From: CAZTZY01 sp964617765
GTDB taxonomy: Bacteria > Pseudomonadota > Gammaproteobacteria > Pseudomonadales > DT-91
Reading direction: 5' to 3'
NCBI GenBank assembly: GCA_964617765.1
Contig: CAZTZY010000067.1
Coordinates: 1 to 17,101 of the forward strand
Length of the DNA stretch: 17,101 bases
Positions 1 through 6,890 of this stretch are shown here, in pieces. The notes below the pieces were generated by a model. The model searched no databases, had not been told where the DNA came from, and saw only the letters and a program-made list of their open reading frames with translations. A program made the translations under genes and the position numbers. Every line of letters begins with the position of its first letter. Positions within the stretch are counted from its first letter, which is position 1.

Positions 1-1033
1 CGTTACCACCGTTGGCAATACTGGTTTCATCCATACCACGCACTTTCATCAACATCGACATATTGGATAAGCACTTACCCTCCTGAATACTTGGAAACAA
101 AAAAGAATTTCCAGACAAATAGTTCATGCTTTTTAACATCTCTATCAAGTGCTTTGACAGTGGTACACGATGCTCTTTTTCAGCTTTCATACGGATAGCT
201 GGAATAACCCAAATACCCGTTTGTAAATCAAATTCCTTCCATGATGCTTCCAGAACCTCACTGGTTCGACACGCCGTTAATATAGTCAACTGCAATGCTT
301 TGGCACTCATATCTTCTTGTTTTAAAATCACAGACATAAATTGTGGCATTCTTTGCCATGTTAATGATGGATGATTTACCACTGCTTTTACCTTTGATCT
401 TTCAGGTAGCAATAAGGATAAATGTCCACGCCAACGAGCAGGGTTTTCGCCAGAGCGTAATTTTCTTGATTTAGCGGCATCAAGTATTAACTCAATTCGG
501 TTGCGAACTCGACTGGCTGTTTCAGGCTTTACTTTCCATATTGGATTTAAAACATTCAACACATCTTCGGTTGTAATATCAGCTGGAGAAATCTCACCGA
601 GAATGGGATGAGCATAAGTTGCCAATGATGTACGCCATTGCATTTCAGTCTTGCTCGGTTTTTCGCTTTTGACTTTCCACTTGATTTTGTGGGTGTCGAT
701 ATAATCGTCTGCCACTGCTTTAAATGTTATGTGTTCGGCTATTTTTGACTTTTTGTCTGCCAATTTTTGCTTAGCTTCATCTGCCCTTTTGTTCATAGGG
801 TCAAGTCCATCCATCAATAGCCTACGACTTTCAATAGACTTTTTTCTTGCATCAGAAAGCCCTAATTCAGGATAACTTCCCAAGCCCATATCACGCCTTT
901 TTCCCGCTAGTTGGAATCGTAAAGCCCACGACTTGCGTCCTGAAACTTTCACAATAAGCCGCAATCCATCACCATCTTCATAGGTGCCAGCTTCTTTAAT
1001 ACTTTCAATCTGTTTTGAGGTTAATTTGCCCAT
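1..1033 (-). CDS. P4-type tyrosine recombinase / island integrase (partial, C-terminus beyond window)
   Basis: Site-specific recombinase that would integrate and excise a genomic island or prophage. Reading leftward from the ATG at 1033, 344 codons are open to the window edge. The first ~80 residues match the N-terminal arm-binding domain of P4-like integrases (GDGLRLIV, RFQLAGKRRDMGLGSYPELG, SDARKK). A core-binding domain follows at about 100-200, then the catalytic domain. There the first active-site arginine is R256 in TACRTSEV, and a beta-hairpin lysine is at about K283-K286 (RMKAEKEHRVPL). The HxxR box and the tyrosine nucleophile lie outside the window. Family members are usually 390-440 residues, so roughly 50-90 are missing from view. 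The 5' end points to the BI-1 gene. In P4-type islands the int start normally faces the attachment site, so the island is inferred to lie to the left. A weak GGCGGTG ribosome site precedes the ATG. Family assignment is secure; whether the gene is intact cannot be seen. Confidence 0.92.
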   Translation of the reverse strand, partial: MGKLTSKQIESIKEAGTYEDGDGLRLIVKVSGRKSWALRFQLAGKRRDMGLGSYPELGLSDARKKSIESRRLLMDGLDPMNKRADEAKQKLADKKSKIAEHITFKAVADDYIDTHKIKWKVKSEKPSKTEMQWRTSLATYAHPILGEISPADITTEDVLNVLNPIWKVKPETASRVRNRIELILDAAKSRKLRSGENPARWRGHLSLLLPERSKVKAVVNHPSLTWQRMPQFMSVILKQEDMSAKALQLTILTACRTSEVLEASWKEFDLQTGIWVIPAIRMKAEKEHRVPLSKHLIEMLKSMNYLSGNSFLFPSIQEGKCLSNMSMLMKVRGMDETSIANGGN

Positions 1034-1395
1034 TTAAAAACACACCGCCATTAGTTTGTTCCCACACTTGTTCCCACACTTGGCTGTGGATATTAACATT
1101 CGTAGTTGGACGACAATGGAATTATGGTACAATTAAAACCATATAAAATAAAGACTTACGAGGATACTTGGAAGATTAAAGGACTTTAAAGAATTATAAT
1201 AAAACGGTCTGGCCCACCGCCACTTAAAATATCAATGACTGCCTACAGTAATTTTCCTGCTTATCCATGTAAAATCCATCATTGAACTTTATAAAAACAA
1301 CTCCATCTAATTAATTGCACAGAAAGTCATTTGCCTTGCATTTAAAAGCAGCCTTTGACATATTGAATAACGTATTCATTTATCAGGAAATAAAT
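1034..1395. other. Gene-free junction between island integrase and BI-1 gene
   Basis: No intact gene lies in these 362 bases. Besides the tandem repeat they hold a short inverted repeat (ATGGT at 1124-1128 with ACCAT at 1138-1142) in a very AT-rich stretch, which could belong to the int promoter. Further right is a GC-richer patch around 1207-1222 (CTGGCCCACCGCCA). On the minus strand this reads as an 18-codon open tail ending at 1186 and could be the truncated end of a gene or part of an att core. A TTGACA hexamer at 1355-1360 could be a -35 for the BI-1 gene, but the sequence 17 bases on is a poor -10. If int is active, one island end should fall in this stretch; no second copy of a core is visible in the window to fix it. 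Confidence 0.5.
1059..1082. repeat. 12-bp perfect tandem duplication upstream of int
   Basis: Two adjacent copies of TTCCCACACTTG (1059-1070 and 1071-1082) lie 26-49 bases upstream of the integrase start. Short direct repeats here are typical of arm-type binding sites for tyrosine integrases, or of operators that let the integrase control its own gene. The repeat is seen directly; the role is inferred. Confidence 0.6.
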
Positions 1396-2061
1396 ATGCA
1401 ACACGACCATATATTATCGCCAAGCCAAAATTCCGCTTTGGAAATTAACAAGGTTCTGAAAAATACCTATATGCTACTCAGCGCCACTTTATTTTTCAGT
1501 GCATTGATGGCTAGTTTAGCCATGGTTTTAAACATTGGGCATGGCATTTCATTAGTATGCTCAATTGCTGCCATCGCTATCATCTGGTTTGTTATACCGC
1601 GCACTGCCAATTCCGAAAAAGGCATTCTGGCCGTATTTGCATTCACAGGTTTATTGGGCTTTGGATTAGGCCCAATCATTAACCATTACCTTAATACTGC
1701 CAATGGCACAGCTATTGTGATGCAGGCGTTGGCGGGTACAGCGATTATCTTCCTGAGTCTTTCTGCTTATGTCATGACCACCAAAAAAGATTTTTCCTAT
1801 TTGGGCGGTTTCCTCATGATCGGCATGATTCTGGTGATGGTGGCATCGATTGCCAATATATTCCTGCACATTCCTGTGCTCAGTCTGGCTGTATCAGCTG
1901 CTGTAGTGTTTATTATGTCGGCTTATATCCTGTTTGAAACCAGTCAAATCATAAATGGTGGCCAACGCAATTACATTTTAGCGACTGCCGATTTATACCT
2001 CAGCGTTTACAACATCTTTGTTAGCTTGTTGCACATTCTTGGCGTAATGAACGACGATTAA
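1396..2061 (+). CDS. BI-1/YccA family (TMBIM) integral membrane protein
   Basis: A 221-residue Bax-inhibitor-1-like inner-membrane protein. Bacterial members such as E. coli YccA modulate the FtsH protease, and BsYetJ is a pH-sensitive calcium channel; which applies here is unknown. The sequence shows a short hydrophilic N-terminus (to about residue 23) and then about seven hydrophobic segments, starting with TYMLLSATLFFSALMASLAM. The C-terminal part carries the family pattern (AYILFETSQII... ADLYLSVYNIFVSLLHIL) with acidic residues in the last helices and a final NDD. ATG 1396 is preferred over an upstream in-frame TTG at 1315 because AGGAAATAA precedes it and the first 27 codons of the longer version do not look like the family. 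The gene has its own terminator. It lies directly upstream of tusDCB, an arrangement also known in pseudomonads. Confidence 0.9.
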   Translation: MQHDHILSPSQNSALEINKVLKNTYMLLSATLFFSALMASLAMVLNIGHGISLVCSIAAIAIIWFVIPRTANSEKGILAVFAFTGLLGFGLGPIINHYLNTANGTAIVMQALAGTAIIFLSLSAYVMTTKKDFSYLGGFLMIGMILVMVASIANIFLHIPVLSLAVSAAVVFIMSAYILFETSQIINGGQRNYILATADLYLSVYNIFVSLLHILGVMNDD

Positions 2062-2081
2062 TCAACAGCCAAACACTGTCA

Positions 2082-2107
2082 AAAGCCTCGCATTGCGGGG
2101 CTTTTTT
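2082..2107 (+). terminator. Rho-independent terminator after BI-1 gene
   Basis: A ten-base-pair stem AAAGCCTCGC / GCGGGGCTTT (one G-T pair) with a three-base loop runs into a T tract, 21 bases after the BI-1 stop codon. This is a canonical intrinsic terminator and separates the BI-1 gene from the tus cluster. Confidence 0.9.
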
Positions 2108-2150
2108 ATTTAACCTACACATTCATTTTCATATTTGACCTAATTAAGCC

Positions 2151-2549
2151 ATGAGCAAATCCATTGCCATCATGATTCTGGGCAGCCCGACTGCCAATAG
2201 CAGCTCTCATACCGCGCTCAACTTTGCAAAAACCGTTATTGCATCAGGGCACAGGATTGAGCGCCTGTTTTTTTATCATGAAGCCGCAAGCATAGGCTCA
2301 GAACTTGGCATCAGCGCGCAAGACGAACAAAATCTTCCTGCAAGCTGGCAAACATTCATCACGGAAAACCATATTGAAGCCGTTATATGCATCGCCTCCG
2401 GACTAAAACGCGGCATCATCAATGCAGTTGAAGCCAAACGTTATGATAAAAGCCAGCACAACCTGCATACATGCTTTGAGCTTTCAGGCCTTGGCCAATG
2501 GATTGACGCTGTAAACAATGCCGATAAATATATCGTGTTTGGAGCTTGA
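2151..2549 (+). CDS. tusD: Sulfurtransferase TusD (DsrE family)
   Basis: A 132-residue DsrE-fold protein. TusD accepts persulfide sulfur from TusA within the TusBCD hexamer and passes it via TusE to MnmA for the 2-thiouridine modification of tRNA wobble U34. The predicted catalytic cysteine is C80 in AVICIASGLKRG, matching the position of E. coli TusD Cys78. The N-terminal strand SIAIMILGSP and the central NLPASWQTFI segment also fit the family. It is the first gene of a tight cluster: tusC starts 4 bases after its stop, and its last codons contain GGAG, which serves as the tusC ribosome site. The upstream region (2108-2150) is AT-rich and no strong promoter can be named. In sulfur oxidisers the same fold is DsrE, but no dsrAB genes are in view and the TusE partner below lacks the second DsrC cysteine, so the Tus role is favoured. 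Confidence 0.92.
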   Translation: MSKSIAIMILGSPTANSSSHTALNFAKTVIASGHRIERLFFYHEAASIGSELGISAQDEQNLPASWQTFITENHIEAVICIASGLKRGIINAVEAKRYDKSQHNLHTCFELSGLGQWIDAVNNADKYIVFGA

Positions 2550-2553
2550 ACTG

Positions 2554-2907
2554 ATGCGTTATTTATTCCTCTTGCGACAAACCCCTTATGGCAGCACTCT
2601 CGCCAGGGAAGCGCTGGATATGGCACTGGCAACAGCCGCTTTTGACCAACACGTACAGCTCGCCTTCATCAATGATGGTGTGTATCAATTAATGAATGAT
2701 CAAAAATCCGAGATCAAACAACGTAAAAACATCAGCAAGACACTGGCAGCTTTAAGCCTTTATGACATCAATGATATCTATGCGGATGCAGAATCCATCA
2801 AGGAACGCGGGCTTGATAGTGCAAACCTTTTTCAACAAGCACAGATTGTTGACACCCAAACCATCAAACAGCTGATCCAGAAAGCTGATACAGTAATAAC
2901 GTTATAA
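2554..2907 (+). CDS. tusC: Sulfurtransferase complex subunit TusC (DsrF family)
   Basis: A 117-residue DsrF-like subunit of the TusBCD sulfur relay complex. The start MRYLFLLRQTPYGSTLAREALDMAL is diagnostic of TusC/DsrF, as is the AFINDGVYQL strand-loop. The start at 2554 is chosen because GGAG (2541-2544) lies just upstream and the protein then begins exactly at the family N-terminus; a longer version from 2518 would overlap tusD. No cysteine is present in the protein, consistent with a structural rather than catalytic role. The stop is followed after one base by the tusB ATG, so translation is probably coupled. Confidence 0.92.
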   Translation: MRYLFLLRQTPYGSTLAREALDMALATAAFDQHVQLAFINDGVYQLMNDQKSEIKQRKNISKTLAALSLYDINDIYADAESIKERGLDSANLFQQAQIVDTQTIKQLIQKADTVITL

Positions 2908-2908
2908 C

Positions 2909-3202
2909 ATGATCTTGCATATTATTAACAAGTCACCATTACAACATTCAGCCTTGAATGATGCCCTGCCATTTATCAATGAAAATGACCAGGTCATCCT
3001 TATCGATGATGGTGTATATGCCGCTATTAATGCTACGAACAGCATTAATAAAATCAAGGCCATTAACTGCCAATGCCTGGCATTGCATGACGATGTAGAA
3101 ATGCGTGGCATCCCGAATATCGACACCTCCGTGCAAATGATTTCCATGAACGATTTTGTCGAGCGAGTATTTAACGCCAGCAAAAATATCAGCTGGTATT
3201 GA
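2909..3202 (+). CDS. tusB: Sulfurtransferase complex subunit TusB (DsrH family)
   Basis: A 97-residue DsrH/TusB protein, third subunit of the TusBCD heterohexamer in cytoplasmic sulfur transfer for tRNA thiolation. MILHIINKSPLQHSALNDAL and the VILIDDGVYAAI strand match the family, as does the C-terminal DFVERVF...SWY ending. A cysteine occurs in the INCQCLAL stretch (C73/C75 region approximately), which is where family members vary. The gene starts one base after tusC stops, and its stop codon lies two bases before the tusE ATG. Confidence 0.9.
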   Translation: MILHIINKSPLQHSALNDALPFINENDQVILIDDGVYAAINATNSINKIKAINCQCLALHDDVEMRGIPNIDTSVQMISMNDFVERVFNASKNISWY

Positions 3203-3204
3203 TC

Positions 3205-3507
3205 ATGTACGATAGTGAAGGTTTTCTCACCGATTTAAAACAGTGGAACGAAGACATTGCCAAAAGCATTGCAATACAGGAAGACATAACCTTAACAGCC
3301 GCACACTGGGAGCTGATTTACAGCGCGAGAAAATATCACAACCAGTTTGATATATCCCCGGAAATGCGCCCCTTTGTAAAATGGATAGGCAAGGAACTTG
3401 GCACTGAAAAAGGTCGTAGCATTTATCTATTAAGTTTATTTCCGCAAAGCCCGGCAAAAATTATCAGCAAAATTGCCGGGCTGCCAAAACCACCTAACTG
3501 CTTATAA
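3205..3507 (+). CDS. tusE: Sulfur relay protein TusE (DsrC/TusE family)
   Basis: A 100-residue DsrC/TusE-family sulfur carrier that takes persulfide from TusD and interacts with MnmA. The C-terminal arm reads KIAGLPKPPNCL, with the conserved penultimate cysteine C99. Eleven residues earlier, where true DsrC has a second cysteine for the trisulfide chemistry of dissimilatory sulfite reductase, this protein has S88, so it is TusE-like rather than DsrC. The N-terminal part (DSEGFLTDLKQWNEDIAK... LTAAHWELIYSARKYHNQF) is also standard. ATG 3205 is chosen over an in-frame TTG at 3199, which would overlap the tusB stop. The last codons hold a strong hairpin, described separately. Confidence 0.94.
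   Translation: MYDSEGFLTDLKQWNEDIAKSIAIQEDITLTAAHWELIYSARKYHNQFDISPEMRPFVKWIGKELGTEKGRSIYLLSLFPQSPAKIISKIAGLPKPPNCL
3449..3481 (+). other. 9-bp inverted repeat at the end of tusE
   Basis: GCCCGGCAA (3449-3457) and TTGCCGGGC (3473-3481) pair perfectly around a 15-base A-rich loop, inside tusE and 31 bases before the next start codon. There is no T tract, so it is not a classic terminator. It could act as an mRNA-stability or processing element between tusE and the following gene, or simply reflect the conserved GLPKP codons. Confidence 0.45.
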
Positions 3508-3511
3508 AATT

Positions 3512-4510
3512 ATGACGACACTGATTAACGAACATCCATTCGCACAATACATCCGCATTCTCGGTAAAGGCAAAACTGGCTCGCGCTCCCTCACCCAGGA
3601 AGAAGCCTACTCTGCATTCAGCGCCATCCTGAAAGGCGAAGTAGAAGATGTCCAGGTTGGCGCCTTCCTGATGTTATTACGCGTTAAGGAAGAAAGCGCA
3701 GAAGAAATCGCCGGCTTTGTGCAAGCCTGTAAAGATTATATCTCTGCACCTAAAAACATTACGATAGATATTGACTGGTCATCCTACGCCGGCAAACGCA
3801 AACACCTGCCATGGTTTATCGCTACCCTGTTGATTCTTGCGCAAAATGGCTACCGCATATTTATTCACGGCGCCAAAGGCCATACTGCGGGGCGCTTATA
3901 CACAGAAGATGTATTTACCGAATTAGGTTTACCCATAGCAAACAACTGGCAGGAAGTTGAAGCTCAACTCAACCAACAACATCTATGTTTTATGCCATTA
4001 AATGCACTATGCCCGCCACTGGCAAAGCTGATTGACCTGCGTAGCCTGTTTGGTTTGCGCTCACCCGTACATACCTTGTGCCGATTGATTAATCCGTTAG
4101 AAGCTTCCTACTCATTCCAGAGTATCTTCCACCCCGCTTATGCCGATACGCACCAACAGGCTGCGCATTTGTTAGGGCAAAAGAATATGGTGGTATTTAA
4201 AGGTGAAGGTGGCGAAATTGAAAGGAAATCTGAAGCAACCTGCCTGGTAAAATCGATTCAAAATGGCATCTTGCATGAAGAAAAATGGCCACGCCTGCTC
4301 GAAGGCCGGCAAGAGGAAGCCGAAGAACTGGATCTTGTACACTTCAAGGCGGTATGGAATGGCAATGTAACTGACATCTACGCCGAGAATGCCATTACCG
4401 GCACTTTGGCTATAGTGTTAAACAGTATCCAGCATTTAAATAATATGGAAGCAGCCCAACAACAAGCCAATACTTTGTGGCTGCAACGCAACAAACACTT
4501 TTTTGATTAA
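3512..4510 (+). CDS. TrpD2/YbiB-type glycosyltransferase-family protein
   Basis: A 332-residue member of the nucleoside phosphoribosyltransferase fold related to anthranilate phosphoribosyltransferase (TrpD), but of the YbiB/TrpD2 branch. E. coli YbiB binds nucleic acids and is an SOS gene; it is not a tryptophan enzyme. The all-alpha N-terminal domain is clear (SLTQEEAYSAFSAILKGE, VGAFLMLLRVKEESAEEIAGF). The central domain carries SYAGKRKHLPWFIATLLILA where TrpD has its PRPP-binding GTGGD loop; that glycine-rich loop is absent, so the TrpD reaction is unlikely. KGEGGEIERKSEATC near residues 230-244 is also YbiB-like. ATG 3512 gives the family N-terminus; an upstream in-frame start would overlap tusE. 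The stop lies 8 bases before trmA. No tryptophan gene is nearby, and association with tus genes is known in several gammaproteobacteria. Confidence 0.85.
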   Translation: MTTLINEHPFAQYIRILGKGKTGSRSLTQEEAYSAFSAILKGEVEDVQVGAFLMLLRVKEESAEEIAGFVQACKDYISAPKNITIDIDWSSYAGKRKHLPWFIATLLILAQNGYRIFIHGAKGHTAGRLYTEDVFTELGLPIANNWQEVEAQLNQQHLCFMPLNALCPPLAKLIDLRSLFGLRSPVHTLCRLINPLEASYSFQSIFHPAYADTHQQAAHLLGQKNMVVFKGEGGEIERKSEATCLVKSIQNGILHEEKWPRLLEGRQEEAEELDLVHFKAVWNGNVTDIYAENAITGTLAIVLNSIQHLNNMEAAQQQANTLWLQRNKHFFD

Positions 4511-4518
4511 GAACTATC

Positions 4519-5613
4519 ATGCCTCTTTCCAGCTTTAAACCTGAACAGTATTCAACACTTTTACATGAAAAAACTTTACGCCTGGGCGAGTTGCTTGCCC
4601 CATTCCATGCGCCTGCTTTAAACGTACATGCTTCGCCTGTTGCAGGCTTTCGTATGCGCGCCGAGTTTCGCTTCTGGCATTCTAACGAAGGTGCTTATTT
4701 TGCCATGTTCCCCAAAGGCGATGCTTATAACCCGATACGAATAAATCAATTGCCCATCGCCCATGACAACATCAACAAACTGATGTTGCAACTGCGAGAG
4801 ATTTTATTAGTCTCCCCTGCACTTTCGGAAAAATTATTCCAGGTGGAATTTTTAAGTACATTGAATGGCGATAACCTGATCACCTTGATTTACCATCGCA
4901 AACTGGATGACACCTGGACAGTTGCAGCACAGCAACTTGAGCAACAAATTTCAACCTCAATTATTGGCCGCAGTCGTCAGCAACGCATTGTGATTTCCAA
5001 AGATTATGTTGATGAAATACTCAGCGTGAATGGCAAAAGCTTGCATTATCGCCAAATGGAAGGTGGTTTTACTCAGCCCAATGCTGTTGTGAATCAACAC
5101 ATGCTGGCATGGGCAAAAACACAACTCGCCAATTCAACAGGCGATCTTCTTGAACTGTATTGTGGCAATGGCAATTTCACCGTCGCACTGGCTGAACATT
5201 TTGATAAGGTGTTAGCCACTGAAATCAGTAAACCTTCGGTAAAATCTGCGCAGTATAATTTTTCCACCAATGGCATTGAAAATGTCAAAGTCTGTCGTAT
5301 GTCGAGCGAGGATATCAGCGCCGCATTAAATCATGTGCGCGAATTCAGGCGACTGGAAGAAAACGGCATTGCACTGGATGATTATCAATTTTCTACTGTA
5401 CTGGTAGATCCACCTCGCGCCGGCCTTGATGATGCTACGTTAGCATTAATTCAGCGCTTTGATCACATCCTGTATATTTCCTGCAATCCGCAAACACTGA
5501 CCAACAACCTCAATAGCTTGTGTAAAACCCATACTATTGAAAAAGCAGCGCTGTTTGACCAGTTCCCCTATACCGAACACATTGAAACCGGCGTTTTCCT
5601 GAAAAGAAAATAA
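4519..5613 (+). CDS. trmA: tRNA (uracil-5-)-methyltransferase TrmA
   Basis: SAM-dependent enzyme that makes ribothymidine at U54 in the T-loop of tRNAs. It has 364 residues, essentially the E. coli length (366). The N-terminal RNA-binding part includes the family signature FRMRAEFRFWH (44-54). The SAM site is LLELYCGNGNFTVALA (210-225). VLVDPPRAGLD (294-304) is motif IV. The nucleophile is C322 in YISCNP and the general base is E356 in HIETG, both matching the E. coli residues C324 and E358 once the two-residue length difference is allowed for. There is no iron-sulfur cysteine cluster, which separates it from RlmD/RlmC. It ends the plus-strand cluster, starts 8 bases after the previous gene, and thus sits with tRNA thiolation genes. 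A strong hairpin lies 23 bases downstream. Confidence 0.96.
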   Translation: MPLSSFKPEQYSTLLHEKTLRLGELLAPFHAPALNVHASPVAGFRMRAEFRFWHSNEGAYFAMFPKGDAYNPIRINQLPIAHDNINKLMLQLREILLVSPALSEKLFQVEFLSTLNGDNLITLIYHRKLDDTWTVAAQQLEQQISTSIIGRSRQQRIVISKDYVDEILSVNGKSLHYRQMEGGFTQPNAVVNQHMLAWAKTQLANSTGDLLELYCGNGNFTVALAEHFDKVLATEISKPSVKSAQYNFSTNGIENVKVCRMSSEDISAALNHVREFRRLEENGIALDDYQFSTVLVDPPRAGLDDATLALIQRFDHILYISCNPQTLTNNLNSLCKTHTIEKAALFDQFPYTEHIETGVFLKRK

Positions 5614-5636
5614 GATTTGTAAACAGTGTGGATCAA

Positions 5637-5662
5637 GATGCCGGCTTCATAAAGCCAGCATC
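5637..5662. terminator. Hairpin between convergent trmA and gloA
   Basis: GATGC-C-GGCTT / AAGCC-A-GCATC forms two 5-bp stems separated by one C-A mismatch, with a CATA tetraloop. It lies between the convergent stop codons of trmA (5613) and gloA (5679). There is no long T tract on either side, so it may terminate weakly or protect both transcript ends. Confidence 0.55.
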
Positions 5663-5678
5663 GGCAAATAGCAGGCGT

Positions 5679-6062
5679 TTATTGGCGCTCGATCAATTCA
5701 ATCATGTAGCCATCAGGATCTTTCACAAAGGCAATAACGGATGTACCGTGTTTCATTGGCCCAGCCTCACGCACCACTTCGCCGCCCTTAGCCTTGATAT
5801 CAGTACAGGCTTTATAGACATCTTCAACAGCAATGGCGATATGGCCAAATCCATTACCTAACTCGTAACTGGCAGTATCCCAATTATGCGTAAGCTCCAG
5901 CACGGCATTTTCGCTTTCATCACCATAACCCACAAACGCCAGTGTAAAACGACCTTCCTGATAATCCTTTTTACGCAGTAATTTCATACCAAAAATATCC
6001 GTGTAAAAAACGATGGATTTATCCAGGTCACCCACACGAATCATGGTATGCAACAGTCGCAT
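5679..6062 (-). CDS. gloA: Glyoxalase I (lactoylglutathione lyase)
   Basis: Converts the hemithioacetal of methylglyoxal and glutathione to S-lactoylglutathione in the cytoplasm. With the start at 6062 the protein has 127 residues, and all four metal ligands fall exactly at the E. coli GloA positions: H5, E56, H74, E122. MRLLHTMIRVGDLDKSI and REAGPMKHGTSVIAFVKDPDGYMIELIE are near-identical to the family. Its length and lack of extra insertions suggest the Ni/Co-type enzyme. The alternative ATG at 6071 adds MNN; 6062 is preferred because GGTGG then lies at a workable distance and the E. coli numbering is preserved. It starts one base after the stop of the upstream gene, so it is probably the last gene of the leuA transcript. 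Confidence 0.95.
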   Translation of the reverse strand: MRLLHTMIRVGDLDKSIVFYTDIFGMKLLRKKDYQEGRFTLAFVGYGDESENAVLELTHNWDTASYELGNGFGHIAIAVEDVYKACTDIKAKGGEVVREAGPMKHGTSVIAFVKDPDGYMIELIERQ

Positions 6063-6063
6063 A

Positions 6064-6444
6064 TTATTCATCCACCAGCATCAATGTGGATAACAAATCA
6101 TCTACTGAACCATCATCCATATTCTTGTTGGAAACATCACATCCGTGACTGATCACCAGCACAAAATTTTTGGCATTGCAGTGCCATTCACGCCAGAACA
6201 TCTCATCTTCTTCAAACTCGCGATAATACGCTTCAAGTTCTGCCAACTCGGTTTTTTTGGCATCTACACCCACCAGCTGCTGCAGTAATGCTTTGGCTGT
6301 TACGCCTTTTTCCGGCAGCAACGGGGTAATTTCAATAATACTGACTTCATCTTCATCAACGATATATACCGTTTCATCTTCCTGCTCGGCATCCCATTCT
6401 TCCGGCAACAGGATTGACCATAAATCAGTTGTTAGTTCTTGCAT
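6064..6444 (-). CDS. Conserved-looking small acidic protein of unknown function
   Basis: A 126-residue protein I do not recognise. It is strongly acidic, with clusters such as PEEWDAEQEDETVYIVDEDEVS (broken by the VYIV strand) near the start and EDEMFWREWH in the middle. It has no signal peptide or membrane segment and ends in LMLVDE. The N-terminal LWSILLPEEWDAEQ... strand pattern resembles small alpha/beta proteins annotated as DUFs, but no family can be named with confidence. A good ribosome site (TAAGGAGAG) precedes the ATG. Its start overlaps the end of rimI by 13 bases and its stop abuts gloA, so it is co-translated with both. Its existence as a real gene is well supported by the overlaps and ribosome site; its role is open. 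Confidence 0.8.
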   Translation of the reverse strand: MQELTTDLWSILLPEEWDAEQEDETVYIVDEDEVSIIEITPLLPEKGVTAKALLQQLVGVDAKKTELAELEAYYREFEEDEMFWREWHCNAKNFVLVISHGCDVSNKNMDDGSVDDLLSTLMLVDE

Positions 6445-6890
6445 ACATCTCTCCTTACATCGAGTTGCATAATAATGGCGTCTATTTTGCCTTGTGCCGT
6501 ATCATAATAATTTTTTCGTAAACCAACCTGCTCAAATCCCAGGCGCGTATATAACGCAACAGCTGCAAGATTATTGACAGCAACCTCAAGAAAACAACGC
6601 TCAATATTTTGTGCATTATAGATTTTTAAAGCGTATAACAATAACGCTTTACCAATACCCTGGCCTTGTTGCGCCGGCGAAACCACAATATTCAACAATT
6701 CAACTTCATCAATAATATTCTGGAAGATAGCAAAACCTGATAACTCACCGCACTCTTCAACCACATAAATAGTATGGTTTTGCAGGCTTTCTTCGAGTTG
6801 CGATGCACTCCAGTGATTGAAACCCGCAGCATTTTCAATATTCACTAAAGCCGTTAAATCCTCTGCAACAGCCAATCGAATACTAGGCAT
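6432..6890 (-). CDS. rimI: [Ribosomal protein bS18]-alanine N-acetyltransferase RimI
   Basis: A 152-residue GNAT acetyltransferase that acetylates the N-terminal alanine of ribosomal protein S18 with acetyl-CoA. The acetyl-CoA loop QQGQGIGKALL is at 75-84. The catalytic glutamate is likely E102 in CFLEVAVNN and the general acid Y114 in AVALYTRLGFE, followed by the RKNYYD signature of RimI. It overlaps the holD-like gene upstream by 8 bases and the acidic-protein gene downstream by 13 bases, which implies translational coupling. The holD-rimI pairing is the same as in E. coli and supports both calls. The last ~10 residues (RRDVCKN) extend a little past the usual end. Confidence 0.93.
   Translation of the reverse strand: MPSIRLAVAEDLTALVNIENAAGFNHWSASQLEESLQNHTIYVVEECGELSGFAIFQNIIDEVELLNIVVSPAQQGQGIGKALLLYALKIYNAQNIERCFLEVAVNNLAAVALYTRLGFEQVGLRKNYYDTAQGKIDAIIMQLDVRRDVCKN

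Noticed and set aside
1204..1222. CTGGCCCACCGCCA looks like a tRNA acceptor end with CCA
   Set aside because: No T-arm consensus (GGTTCGAAT-like) precedes it and no matching 5' acceptor strand is found, so no tRNA gene can be folded.
3205..3507. True DsrC with sulfur oxidation genes
   Set aside because: The second redox cysteine is serine (S88) and no dsrAB or other sulfite reductase genes are present.
5628..5861. Open frame on the plus strand opposite gloA
   Set aside because: It lies antisense over gloA, which has all four metal ligands; the frame has no recognisable protein.
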